Positions 18,034 through 25,825 of a stretch of DNA of 64,000 nucleotides are shown here, one piece after another. Made by a program: the position numbers and the translations under genes. Source of the DNA: Pseudomonadota bacterium (GTDB lineage: Bacteria > Pseudomonadota > Alphaproteobacteria > GCA-2731375); the NCBI GenBank assembly GCA_027623205.1, contig JAQBYC010000005.1, forward strand, positions 20,209-84,208, written 5' to 3'. The stretch's first letter is position 1, and each line of letters starts with the position of its first letter. The notes under the pieces were generated by a model. That model was not told where the DNA came from. It saw nothing but the letters and a program-made list of their open reading frames with translations, and searched no databases.

Positions 18034-18708
18034 TTACGTTCGCAGCGTTACGCCGAAGCGGTCCTTGAAGGCCCGGCGCAACGCATCAAACCGCACGCCG
18101 ACCCGAATCACGGAAAAATCGCGGAAATCTACGATAGTCGAAGATCGACCCTGATGGTTGGCATATTGCGACAGGCCGTAATCGAAGGCGATGTCGGCGG
18201 CGGCGCGGACGACATCATCAATATCTTCCAGGCGGTACTTGCTGCCTGAAAGAGACAGATTGGCCGACGAACCGAACACCGGCATCTCCCGCTCCCACGA
18301 CTCATGGGCGATCACGTCGTGCAAGTGCCCGGCGTTCAGCAGCATATCCAGGGTCCCCGCCTTGGACGAGGATTGCAGTACGAAGGGATCGACATTTTGC
18401 AGAACGGGATGCGCCTCGCGAAACGGCGCCACCACGGAAAACGGCAACCCCACCGCCTCGACCATTTCCCGCACCATGGCGTGCTTTTCCTTTGCCATGA
18501 CATGCAACTGCCGGCTCATGGCAAAATTCCCGAACATACCGCTTGGTTTTTCGTAACTGCGCTGCTTGGCATCGAAAATGCGGCGAACGCCCTGGGTCGT
18601 CGCGGCCAAAATGGCATAGGCCACGTCCAAGGGCGCAATCGCCACGCCGCCGTCGGCCAGGACATCCAGCAAGGCATTGGCGTCAGCCCGAACCCGTTGC
18701 GCGTTCAT
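18034..18708 (-). CDS. YrdC/Sua5-domain protein, non-canonical
   Basis: About 224 residues. The fold is suggested by GGVAIAPLDVAYAI (cf. the entry of YrdC domains), a KQRSYEKPSGMF nucleotide-site segment, SSANLSLSG and QGRSSTIVDF followed by VIRVGVRFD. Canonical L-threonylcarbamoyladenylate synthases have KxRP..PL..H here, and that form is not seen, so this is a paralogue perhaps acting on another carbamoyl or acyl-adenylate. ATG at 18708 is chosen because AGGTGATC lies 5-12 bases before it; an in-frame ATG at 18819 would overlap upp. The 76 bases to upp hold no clear signal. Confidence 0.7.
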   Translation of the reverse strand: MNAQRVRADANALLDVLADGGVAIAPLDVAYAILAATTQGVRRIFDAKQRSYEKPSGMFGNFAMSRQLHVMAKEKHAMVREMVEAVGLPFSVVAPFREAHPVLQNVDPFVLQSSSKAGTLDMLLNAGHLHDVIAHESWEREMPVFGSSANLSLSGSKYRLEDIDDVVRAAADIAFDYGLSQYANHQGRSSTIVDFRDFSVIRVGVRFDALRRAFKDRFGVTLRT

Positions 18709-18784
18709 CGGATCACCTGTGCGCCGCTCGTCCGGACTGGCCGGAACAATGGCTGTTTCCGCTTCAATGACCGGATTTTCCACC

Positions 18785-19420
18785 TTATTTGGTGCCGTAC
18801 AGGCGGTCACCGGCGTCACCCAGGCCGGGCAGTATGTAGCCGATGTCGCTCAATTGCCGGTCGATGGCGGCGGTCAAAATGGGTACATCCGGATGAGCAG
18901 TGGCAAAGGCCTCGATCCCTTCCGGCGCCGCCACCAGGGCGACGAATTTGATCCGCCTGGCACCGGCCTCCTTCAGGCGGCTGACGGCGGCGGCCGCGGA
19001 ATTGCCCGTCGCCAGCATGGGATCCACCACGATCACCTGCCGCTCGCCGATGGAATGGGGCAGCTTCAGGTAATATTCCACCGCTTCCAGGGTATCGTGA
19101 TCCCGGTACATGCCGATATGGCCGACCCGGGCGGCGGGAATCAGATCAAGCATGCCCTCCAGCAAACCGTTGCCAGCGCGCAGGATCGACACCAGGCACA
19201 GTTTCTTGCCATCCAGAACCGGGGCCTCCATCGCCTCCAACGGCGTCTCGATCCGAACCTGTTTCAGGGCCAGATCGCGGGTCGCCTCGAATGCCAGCAG
19301 CAAGGCGATCTCGCGCAACAATTGCCGGAACGCCGCCGTTGATGTTTCGACCCGCCGCAGCAAGGTGAGTTTGTGCTGGATCAGCGGATGATCCGCAACC
19401 GTCACATTCGGTGCCGCCAT
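18785..19420 (-). CDS. upp: Uracil phosphoribosyltransferase
   Basis: 211 residues, the expected size. The enzyme joins uracil and PRPP to UMP in pyrimidine salvage. Visible motifs are [14 protein letters not shown], the PRPP loop [18 protein letters not shown] with its acidic pair, the uracil-binding C-terminal [11 protein letters not shown], and YYLKLP in the flexible hood. The ATG at 19420 ([18 protein letters not shown]) is the family start, with AGAGGGG upstream; an open frame 39 codons longer has no homology. A uracil salvage gene near a dihydropyrimidinase hints at pyrimidine use but they are not in one operon. Confidence 0.95.
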   Translation of the reverse strand: MAAPNVTVADHPLIQHKLTLLRRVETSTAAFRQLLREIALLLAFEATRDLALKQVRIETPLEAMEAPVLDGKKLCLVSILRAGNGLLEGMLDLIPAARVGHIGMYRDHDTLEAVEYYLKLPHSIGERQVIVVDPMLATGNSAAAAVSRLKEAGARRIKFVALVAAPEGIEAFATAHPDVPILTAAIDRQLSDIGYILPGLGDAGDRLYGTK

Positions 19421-19629
19421 GCTGTGTCGCCCCTCTGTATAATTTGCGCCCCAGTGTAACCACAGGCCCGGGCGGGACATAGCCCCTTCACCGCATTTCG
19501 GCCCGAAATCAATAAAAATCGAAGGTGAACCTGGCACGTCCTGCGATCCATGGCGCCGTTACATTGTTAACCGCTCCTTAAGGTTTAGCCGCCAGGGTAA
19601 CAATGCCCTGCCCTATGCGGGGAGCGAAC

Positions 19630-19713
19630 CACGAAAAGGCAAACCGTCGGCAACGGCGGGACGCAAAGCCACCGGTCCAACCAGCCCACCCGGGGTTGCG
19701 GATAGCGGAGCCA
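19630..19713 (+). promoter_or_regulatory. Cyclic-di-GMP-I (GEMM-I) riboswitch
   Basis: The leader of the flagellin-like gene has the GEMM-I core. GGCAAACC (19638) starts P1; a 6-bp stem CCGTCG/CGGCGG (19644-19659) is capped by the GNRA tetraloop GCAA, then GGGACGCAAAGCC follows. P2 is CCGGT...ACCCGG and P3 is GGTT/AGCC (19694-19712) enclosing GCGGATAGCGG. This order and these conserved bases match the Vibrio Vc2 aptamer; G at the position of Vc2 G20 points to c-di-GMP rather than cGAMP. The aptamer ends 22 bases before the start codon, so control of translation initiation is more likely than termination; no terminator stem with a T run is seen. Confidence 0.85.
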
Positions 19714-19734
19714 TCGAAAAGGAAGACGCAGACA

Positions 19735-20553
19735 ATGGTAAGCTCCATCAACACCAACACTGGCGCCGCGATCGGTTTGCGGCAGTTGTCGGCGGCCCGC
19801 GACAACCTGGACAAGACCCAAAGCCACATTTCCACCGGTAGGAAGATCAACGCGCCCAAGGATGATGCCGCCACCCTGGCCATCGCCCAGCAGTTGTTGG
19901 CGACTTTTTCCGGCACGGTAGCAGTGCGCGATGGCCTGAGCCGGGCCAGCGCCACCCTTGATGTCGCCGTGGCCGCGGGCCAGTCGACCGCCGGCATGCT
20001 GGTCGAGATGAAGGGCCTGGCGGTACAGGCCAATCAAGAAGTGCTGGATCAATCATCGCGTAATGCCTTGAATTCCGCCTTCAGCGCGCTGCGTGATCAG
20101 ATCGCCACCATCAATGACAGTGCCAGCTTCGCCGGCAGCAACCTGATCGCCGCGGGCGCGGTCGATCAGAATGTCCTGAGTGACGAAAACGGCGGACGCA
20201 TCAGCGTCCGCGCCCAGGATCTATCCACCGGCGGCCTCGGTGTCACCGGTCTTTCGCTGGATACCTTTGGTAACGCCACCGGCGCATTGAGCGCCCTGGA
20301 TACAGCGATCACCGATGCCATGGCGAAACTGGCCGACCTTGGCAGTTCCGCCAAGCGCATTGAAACCCACGACGACCTGCTCGGTATCCAAAACGACACC
20401 TTGCGCGCCGGCATCGGCAATCTGGTCGATGCGGACTTGGCGGCGGAAAGTGCGGCACTGCAATCCAATCAGATCAAGGAATCTCTCGGCGTGATCAGCC
20501 TCAGTATCGCCAATGCCGCCCCCTCGCGGATGCTCGCGCTGTTTGGCGGTTAG
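19735..20553 (+). CDS. Flagellin-like protein
   Basis: 272 residues with the two conserved flagellin ends. The N-terminus SSINTNTGAAIGLRQLS and ISTGRKINAPKDDAA and the C-terminus ALQSNQIKESLGVISLSIAN form the D0/D1 helices; the variable centre is short (about 120-195). Length is at the small end for filament protein, as in alphaproteobacterial flagellins. ATG at 19735 follows GGAAGA at 8 bases. No other flagellar gene is in the window, so this is an isolated copy, directly controlled by the riboswitch at 19630-19713. Its TAG stop coincides with the first bases of the inverted-repeat element at 20552. Confidence 0.9.
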   Translation: MVSSINTNTGAAIGLRQLSAARDNLDKTQSHISTGRKINAPKDDAATLAIAQQLLATFSGTVAVRDGLSRASATLDVAVAAGQSTAGMLVEMKGLAVQANQEVLDQSSRNALNSAFSALRDQIATINDSASFAGSNLIAAGAVDQNVLSDENGGRISVRAQDLSTGGLGVTGLSLDTFGNATGALSALDTAITDAMAKLADLGSSAKRIETHDDLLGIQNDTLRAGIGNLVDADLAAESAALQSNQIKESLGVISLSIANAAPSRMLALFGG

Positions 20554-20677
20554 ACCATCTTCTGGACTGACTCTCCCGCCCGCTCCTCCTTCCAGCCACG
20601 CCCCAGTAGCTCCTGGGATCATAGTCCCCTGTGTGGCCGGGGAGCGGGTGGCCTGGTCACCCGATGAAAATCGAAAA
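20552..20677 (+). repeat. Inverted-repeat (MITE-like) element, copy A, diverged
   Basis: About 126 bases beginning GACCATCTTCT inside the flagellin stop codon (TAG) and ending near GATGAAAATCG. Left half CCCGCCCGCTCCTCCTTCC and right half GGGGAGCGGGTGG are imperfect mirror images. The centre CCCCAGTAGCTCCTGGGATCAT is almost the same as that of copy C at 63931. It is clearly related to the better-kept copy B at 54041-54165 but has more substitutions, so it is older. As RNA it could form a stem and close the flagellin transcript. Confidence 0.75.
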
Positions 20678-20790
20678 CTTTTGGCGCACACTCTGACAAT
20701 TTTGGTTCGTCTTCCCATGGCCCTCAAATAGAGCATGGCCCCCTCGCGGTATTTCCGCCTAGTATCAACGAGGAATATTGGGAGCGGACC

Positions 20791-21462
20791 ATGGCAGAGA
20801 TTAGTTATCCGGCGGACTGGCGCGACATTCCGCCCGCGCAATTCGAAAGCATGCTGCTGACGCCGGCGCAATATACCGCCATGCGGGCGGAACGCCTGGC
20901 GCGGGAGGAGGCCGCACCCGAGGTAGGCCAATTGGCGCCGGACTTCGCCCTGGAGCGGCTCTCGGCGGAAGGCAAGCGGACCGGCGAGTTGGTTGGCCTG
21001 TCGGACAGTTTTTCAGGGGCCCGGGGCCGCCCGGTCGGCCTGGTCTTCGGCTCCTACACCTGACCGCCCTTTCGCATTCAGGCCGTGCGCCTGAACGAGA
21101 TCGCGGGACAGTTCAAGGACCGGGTGGATTTTTATTGCATCTATATCCAGGAAGCCCACCCCAATGACGGTTGGCAGGTGCAGCAAAATCTGGAACAGAA
21201 CATCATCCTGAATGCGCCCGACACGATCGACGAGCGCGCCGCCATCGCCGAGGTCTGCATCCTGCGCCTGAACATGGCCATGCCCATGTTACTGGACGAT
21301 ATGACCGATCAGGCGGACAGGCTGTATAACGCCCTGCCGGAGCGTTTGTACCTGATCGATGACGCCGGCGTCGTGCGTTTCAAGACCGTGGCGGGTTCCA
21401 GGGGCTTCAAGCCCGAGGACTGGGCCGCGGCCATTGCCGATCTGGTGGGGCCGCCAGGTTAG
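20791..21462 (+). CDS. Selenocysteine-containing iodothyronine-deiodinase-like protein (in-frame UGA)
   Basis: 223 residues with codon 91 = TGA (21061-21063) read as selenocysteine. The halves on either side lie in the same frame and together form one thioredoxin-fold protein: PEVGQLAPDFALERL, then the active-site FGSYT-Sec-PPFR, then DFYCIYIQEAHPNDGW. Vertebrate and bacterial deiodinases have FGSCT-Sec-P.F and IYIEEAH..DGW at the same spacing, so the TGA falls exactly at the catalytic Sec. A SECIS-like hairpin follows at 21077-21095. A strong GGGAGCGG precedes the ATG. Bacterial members are thiol/selenol oxidoreductases or peroxiredoxin-like; the substrate is unknown. A plain nonsense mutation is unlikely, given intact coding on both sides. 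The DMT gene follows after 20 bases. Confidence 0.9.
21077..21095 (+). promoter_or_regulatory. Bacterial SECIS-like hairpin
   Basis: Perfect 7-bp stem TTCAGGC/GCCTGAA with the five-base loop CGTGC, starting 13 bases after the in-frame TGA. The loop G-T lies 22-23 bases past the TGA. Bacterial SECIS elements sit immediately 3' of the UGA, within the coding region, with a small apical loop carrying G and U at about this distance to bind SelB. Confidence 0.75.
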
Positions 21463-21482
21463 ACGGCAGCCCGTCGATACTC

Positions 21483-22355
21483 ATGGAAAAACAATCGGTG
21501 CCGCGGGGCATCATCTACGTCATCCTGTCGGCCATGGTTCTGGTGCCCATGGTGTCGGCCTCGATCAAGCATCTGGGGCAAAGTTATGGCGTCGTGGAAA
21601 TTGTCTGGGTCCGGGCCCTGGGGCAGACCGTGTGGATGACGGCGTTGTTGGTGCCACGCCATGGCTGGCGGATCTTGCGGCCCCACCGCCTCGGCCCCCA
21701 GTTGCTTCGCTCGGGCGTCCTTTTTTTCTCCACCATATGCTTTGTTTTCGGCATCAGGGCCGTACCGTTGGTGACGACCCATGTCATAGGCTTCATCGCG
21801 CCGATGATTGTCGTCGCCCTGTCCGCCGTATTCCTGGCGGAGCGGATCAACGCCGCCCGATGGATTGCCGTGTTCGGGGGTTTCCTCGGAGTCCTGATTG
21901 TCTTGCAACCGGGCCTGGATGGGGCCCTGCCCCCGGCCTCACTGTGGCTGCTGGCGGGCGCCGTGGGCTGGGCGGTGGTGCAAATACTCAGCCGCCGGAT
22001 CGCCAGCCACGACCGTTCGGAAACCACGGCGATTTACACCTATGTGGTTGCCCTGGCTGTCATGACGCCCCTGGTCCCCGGCAGTCTGGATTTTTCTTTC
22101 TCGCCCAGGGCGGGCGACTGGCTGGCATTCATTCTGATCGGCCTGGTGGGCGGCATGCGCCATTATTGCAGTATCAAGGCCTATGCCCTGGCGCCGGCCT
22201 CGATCATCGCGCCTTTCAACTATACCGAACTATTGGGCGCGACCCTGGTCGGGGCGATCGTGTTTGGCAGCACCCCGGACGCCGCGACCTGGTTGGGCGC
22301 GCTGGTGATCATCGCCGCCGGGCTCTACCTGGTCTATTGCGAACGCCGTGGCTAG
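21483..22355 (+). CDS. DMT-superfamily transporter (EamA-type)
   Basis: 290 residues with ten hydrophobic helices arranged as two EamA repeats of five. Typical features are SAMVLVPMVSASIKHLG at the N-terminus, the helix-end motif LAERINAARWIAVFGGFLGV closing repeat one, and PFNYTELLGATLVGAIVFG in repeat two. Proteins of this sort export metabolites or amino acids by proton exchange. It follows the selenoprotein gene after 20 bases in the same direction and is probably co-transcribed. The substrate is unknown. Confidence 0.85.
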   Translation: MEKQSVPRGIIYVILSAMVLVPMVSASIKHLGQSYGVVEIVWVRALGQTVWMTALLVPRHGWRILRPHRLGPQLLRSGVLFFSTICFVFGIRAVPLVTTHVIGFIAPMIVVALSAVFLAERINAARWIAVFGGFLGVLIVLQPGLDGALPPASLWLLAGAVGWAVVQILSRRIASHDRSETTAIYTYVVALAVMTPLVPGSLDFSFSPRAGDWLAFILIGLVGGMRHYCSIKAYALAPASIIAPFNYTELLGATLVGAIVFGSTPDAATWLGALVIIAAGLYLVYCERRG

Positions 22356-22364
22356 AACGACTTT

Positions 22365-22378
22365 AATTTAGCTAAATT
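22365..22378. other. 14-base perfect palindrome AATTTAGCTAAATT
   Basis: Lies 10 bases past the DMT transporter stop and 92 before the radical SAM start. It is AT-rich in a GC-rich setting. It could be a weak hairpin or a regulator site for the radical SAM gene. No further support is visible. Confidence 0.25.
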
Positions 22379-22469
22379 CACCCATCCCCCGCTGACATGG
22401 ATCAATTCGCCAGGCGCGGCGGCCCTGTATACTGCCCTCTTTTCATCCGAAGATAGGGAGTAGGCTGCG

Positions 22470-23432
22470 GTGACGGCACACAAGCACCTGACGGAGCCCA
22501 CGGACTTCGGCGATGGGCAATATCCCCACGCCCTGGTCAACGTCACCAATGTCTGCAACCTGGATTGCCGCCATTGTTTCGTCTTTCGCGCCGACAATCC
22601 GAACGCGCCCCGGGACAAGATGAGCGACGCCACCATGCTGCACCAGTTGGCGGTGCTGCGGGACAAGCATGGTATCCGGTCCATGCTGTTCATGGGGGGC
22701 GAGCCGATGATCCGCAAGGATCTGGTCATGCGGGCAACAGAGCTGTTTCCTGAAAGCGCCATTGTCACCAATGGCACCTATGGCATTCCATCGGTCCCCG
22801 GTCATCTGGTTACGGTTTCCCTGGACGGGCCGGCGCATTTGAACGATCCAATCAGGGGCGAGGGCGTCTTTGCCAAGGTGCGCGATGCAGTATTTGCCCG
22901 CGATCCGGCTGATGGCACCACGGTCATGCTGCAAATGGCGGTAACCCGCGAGAATGCCCCCGGCCTGGAGGAATTCATGGCCGAGGTCTGCGATTGGCCC
23001 ATCTCCGGCGTTGCGTTCAGTTTTTACGTGCCCGTGAAAAATGATACCACGGGCCTGGATTGGCCGGATCTGAGGGAACGGGACAAGGTTCTGGACAGGG
23101 TCATCGCCCTGAAGCGGCAATACCCCCAGGTCATAAAATCAAACATCCCCACGCTGGAAATGATGAAATCGGACGTCGCCCTGCAGTCAACCGGTGAAAA
23201 CGGCGAACATTGCATCCTGCGCCGCGACACCCTGCCCCTGTATATGGGCGAGGGCGGTCAGTTCGAGAAACCATTCTGCTGCTATGGCAACGATGTCGAT
23301 TGCACCGGCTGCGGCGCCTATGCGGTGTTCAACCGGGCCTATTTGGACGCCCAGGGCCGGGGCAAAGCCGCACGCTATGGCCACGATGGAGCCGCCAAAC
23401 TGGCGGCCTTGGAAGGAAGTGCGGCGGACTGA
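22470..23432 (+). CDS. Radical SAM protein, function unknown
   Basis: 320 residues. The [4Fe-4S]-SAM motif CNLDCRHC (Cx3Cx2C) is near residue 30, followed by a GGEP motif (FMGGEPMIRKDL) and the strand VTVSLDGPAHLNDPIRGEG. The C-terminus has more cysteines (HCILRRD, KPFCCYGNDVDCTGCGAY), probably auxiliary cluster ligands, as in SPASM/Twitch-type enzymes. The start is GTG at 22470, after AGGGAG. Related proteins modify peptides or small molecules; no precursor peptide gene was found within 500 bases, so the substrate is open. Convergent with the SDR gene, with 3 bases between stops. Confidence 0.85.
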   Translation: MTAHKHLTEPTDFGDGQYPHALVNVTNVCNLDCRHCFVFRADNPNAPRDKMSDATMLHQLAVLRDKHGIRSMLFMGGEPMIRKDLVMRATELFPESAIVTNGTYGIPSVPGHLVTVSLDGPAHLNDPIRGEGVFAKVRDAVFARDPADGTTVMLQMAVTRENAPGLEEFMAEVCDWPISGVAFSFYVPVKNDTTGLDWPDLRERDKVLDRVIALKRQYPQVIKSNIPTLEMMKSDVALQSTGENGEHCILRRDTLPLYMGEGGQFEKPFCCYGNDVDCTGCGAYAVFNRAYLDAQGRGKAARYGHDGAAKLAALEGSAAD

Positions 23433-23435
23433 GGA

Positions 23436-24194
23436 TCAACCGCGCCCGACAAAGGGCATTTTGGTGGCCATCACCGTCAGGAACTGCACGTTGGCGTCAG
23501 GCGGCAGGCTGGCCATGTAGACCACCGCGCGGGAGACATTGTCCACGTCCATCAATGGTTCCGGCCTGGTCGAGCCATCGGCCTGGGGTACGCCGTCCTT
23601 CATGCGCGCCGCCATGGGCGTAAAGGCATTGCCAATATCAAGCTGGCCGCAGGCGATATCGTATTTGCGGCCATCCAGCGAGGTGGATTTTGTCAGGCCG
23701 GTCACGGCGTGTTTGGTTGCGGTGTAGGGCGCCGAATTAGGCCGGGGCGCGTGCGCCGAGATGGAGCCGTTGTTGATAATGCGCCCGCCCATGGGGTTTT
23801 GGGCCTTCATAACCTTGAAAGCCTCCTGAGTGCAGAGGAAAACACCGGTCAAATTGACATTGACCACCGTGGACCATTGCTCGAACGACAGGTCTTCAAG
23901 ATTGATCGGCGGCGCGCCGGCGCCGGCGTTGTTGAACAGCAAATCGAGACGGCCGAAAGCCTTGACCGCGGCCGCGAACAAAGCCGCGACGGAGGCCGGG
24001 TCGGAGACATCCGTGGGCACGGCCAGGGCGCGGGCGCCGTCGGCGCCAGCCTCGGCAATACTTTCCCGCAAGGCGTCTTCGCGCCGCCCCGCCAGGGCCA
24101 CCGAGTAGCCTTCACCCAACAGAGCCACGGCGGCGCCACGGCCAATGCCCGAACCCGCCCCCGTCACAATGGCAACCTTGCCTTCCCCACTCAT
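23436..24194 (-). CDS. SDR-family oxidoreductase
   Basis: 252 residues, classical short-chain dehydrogenase. Cofactor motif [10 protein letters not shown] near residue 11, NNAG ([10 protein letters not shown]) near 83, catalytic Ser in [10 protein letters not shown] and Y-x3-K in YTATKHAV. A substrate-side extension [20 protein letters not shown] lies near the C-terminus. ATG at 24194 is chosen over 24221 because GGAAGGG lies about 9 bases before it. Likely a 3-oxoacyl or sugar/alcohol reductase. It is downstream of another SDR and a DUF2889 gene, all on the minus strand. Confidence 0.88.
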   Translation of the reverse strand: MSGEGKVAIVTGAGSGIGRGAAVALLGEGYSVALAGRREDALRESIAEAGADGARALAVPTDVSDPASVAALFAAAVKAFGRLDLLFNNAGAGAPPINLEDLSFEQWSTVVNVNLTGVFLCTQEAFKVMKAQNPMGGRIINNGSISAHAPRPNSAPYTATKHAVTGLTKSTSLDGRKYDIACGQLDIGNAFTPMAARMKDGVPQADGSTRPEPLMDVDNVSRAVVYMASLPPDANVQFLTVMATKMPFVGRG

Positions 24195-24250
24195 ATCACT
24201 GGCCCTTCCATCCTCTGGCATCCCGGTCGCAAAGGTAGTCCGCGGAGCCC

Positions 24251-25117
24251 CTAATAATCAACGCTGAAATACCCCGGCCGGCCCAGGGGCCAATATTCCC
24301 CCCAAACGTCCGCGCCGCCGTCGACGGTCAGGACCGTACCGTTGACGAATTGCCCCGACGGCCCCGCCAGATAGACCGCCGCCTGGGCGATATCCTGCAC
24401 GGTGCCCATGCGGCGCATGGGATTGTGATCGAAACTGGGCTTGGCGCTGTCCGGATAATGCACCAGGCCCGGCGAGGCCACCACCCCGATGGCAATGGAA
24501 TTGAGCCGGATATCATAGGGCGCCCATTCCACGCACAGGCTGCGGGTAAGATGAATTTCCCCCGCCCGCGCCGCCTGCGTATGGGCGATGCCGGAGGTGC
24601 AGGTGGCCAGAACCGTCACCATGTTGATGACGCAGCCCGGTTGTTCGTGGTCCCGCCAATGACGCGCCGCCGCCTGCATCATGAACCACGACCCGTTCAG
24701 GTTGGTATCGACCACGGCGCGCCAGCCATTGGGGCTGATGTCCAAGGCGGGGGCGGCGAACTGTCCACCGGCATTGTTGATCAGAATATCCAGGCGGCCA
24801 TAACGCGCCCAGACCGCCGCCATCAGTTTGGCGACCTGATCCGCATCGCGGATCGTCATGGCCTGGGTAAAACAGGGGATTTTCAGGCTTGCCATGGCCG
24901 CTTCAAAGGCCGCCATTTTCTCCCCATCCCGGCCACAGGAGACGATGGTGGCGCCCAGGCGGCCAAACAATACCGCCGTGGCCAGACCGATCCCCCCGGC
25001 CCCGCCGGAAACCAGCACGACCTGATCCTTGAACAGATCATCACGATAGACCGTGGGCAAAGCAGCCAGTTCCTGGGCCGTGGGCGCTGCGTATATCCGG
25101 TCGTCGGCATCCGTCAT
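24251..25117 (-). CDS. SDR-family protein of the 2,4-dienoyl/trans-2-enoyl-CoA reductase type
   Basis: 288 residues. The cofactor motif [12 protein letters not shown] near residue 36 and [11 protein letters not shown] near 110 are normal. The usual Tyr-x3-Lys is absent; the site reads [31 protein letters not shown], the form of peroxisomal-type enoyl-CoA and 2,4-dienoyl-CoA reductases, where Tyr is not used. It therefore probably reduces an unsaturated acyl-CoA with NADPH. It follows the DUF2889 gene after 6 bases, suggesting shared transcription and perhaps a common substrate. Confidence 0.85.
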   Translation of the reverse strand: MTDADDRIYAAPTAQELAALPTVYRDDLFKDQVVLVSGGAGGIGLATAVLFGRLGATIVSCGRDGEKMAAFEAAMASLKIPCFTQAMTIRDADQVAKLMAAVWARYGRLDILINNAGGQFAAPALDISPNGWRAVVDTNLNGSWFMMQAAARHWRDHEQPGCVINMVTVLATCTSGIAHTQAARAGEIHLTRSLCVEWAPYDIRLNSIAIGVVASPGLVHYPDSAKPSFDHNPMRRMGTVQDIAQAAVYLAGPSGQFVNGTVLTVDGGADVWGEYWPLGRPGYFSVDY

Positions 25118-25123
25118 GGCGGT

Positions 25124-25699
25124 CTACTCCGCCGTCTGGTAGTCATCGGGGAAGTATTCCCGGACGAATTTGCTGTCGCTGTTGTAGGTGTAGCAGGTGT
25201 TCAACATGCCCGCCGGCAACCGCCGGGACGGGGCCTGCCGGTCTTCACCGTTTTCCTTGGTTTCGCCCATTGGTGTCTTCTCGGTCCAGATGGCCTGCAT
25301 GGCCGTGGTCGCCATTTGCGCCAGCATTTCCACCAGATGGGTGCAGCCACGGCCATGGCCGACCCGTTCGCGCACCATGCGGTTCCAGCCCGGCCCGATC
25401 CGCAGGCCCGCCAGCGCCTCGAAATTCGGCGCCACCAGATGGCAAATACCATGGGCGCCCACGTCCAGCTTCGCCTCAGCCGACTGCACCTCCATTTTCC
25501 GATCGATGGTCAGGCGCAGCCAAAGGTCATGCACGGGCTCGCCCGCGGCACGGTGGGAATCAAGCAGGTGATGGGAGAACGGTTTGATGTCGAGAATATG
25601 ACCTTCCACATCGACCAGGCCGTCGTGGCGCTGATAGGCGGTGATGGAAATGGTGCGATTGTGAATTTGCTCCCGTTCGGTGGCTTGGGAAAGCGGCAT
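25124..25699 (-). CDS. DUF2889-family protein
   Basis: 191 residues. The family pattern is visible: a hydrophobic start on ITAYQRHDGLVDVEGHILD, KPFSHH, WLRLTIDRKMEVQSAEA, and the diagnostic GRGCTHLVEMLAQMATTAMQAI. Members occur next to acyl-CoA dehydrogenase, hydratase and SDR genes in proteobacteria and have no proven function. It starts the minus-strand unit with the two SDR genes. The intergenic region to the divergent MFS gene is 126 bases. Confidence 0.85.
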   Translation of the reverse strand: MPLSQATEREQIHNRTISITAYQRHDGLVDVEGHILDIKPFSHHLLDSHRAAGEPVHDLWLRLTIDRKMEVQSAEAKLDVGAHGICHLVAPNFEALAGLRIGPGWNRMVRERVGHGRGCTHLVEMLAQMATTAMQAIWTEKTPMGETKENGEDRQAPSRRLPAGMLNTCYTYNSDSKFVREYFPDDYQTAE

Positions 25700-25825
25700 T
25701 GGACTACCTCGAAATTACCATGACATCGTTACCCTGCGATAGCGCGCCGGGACAGAGAAGGCAAGCGGGCAACGGCTGTACGCGGGGCAAAATGCCATGT
25801 AGACAGTAGTTCTGGATATCGGGGC

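Noticed and set aside
19531-19560. TGGCACG-like sequence before the riboswitch as a sigma-54 promoter
   Set aside because: The GG to GC distance is 8 instead of 10, and TTGC is missing, so it does not fit the -24/-12 pattern.
21061-21063. TGA at 21061 as a simple stop, giving two separate small genes
   Set aside because: Same frame on both sides, active-site match to deiodinases exactly at the TGA, and a SECIS-like hairpin; the second half has no own ribosome-binding site.
24350-25723. 457-codon plus-strand frame over the two minus-strand genes
   Set aside because: The minus strand holds a clear SDR and a DUF2889 protein; the plus frame is rich in His, Gln and Arg, as is usual for shadows in GC-rich DNA.
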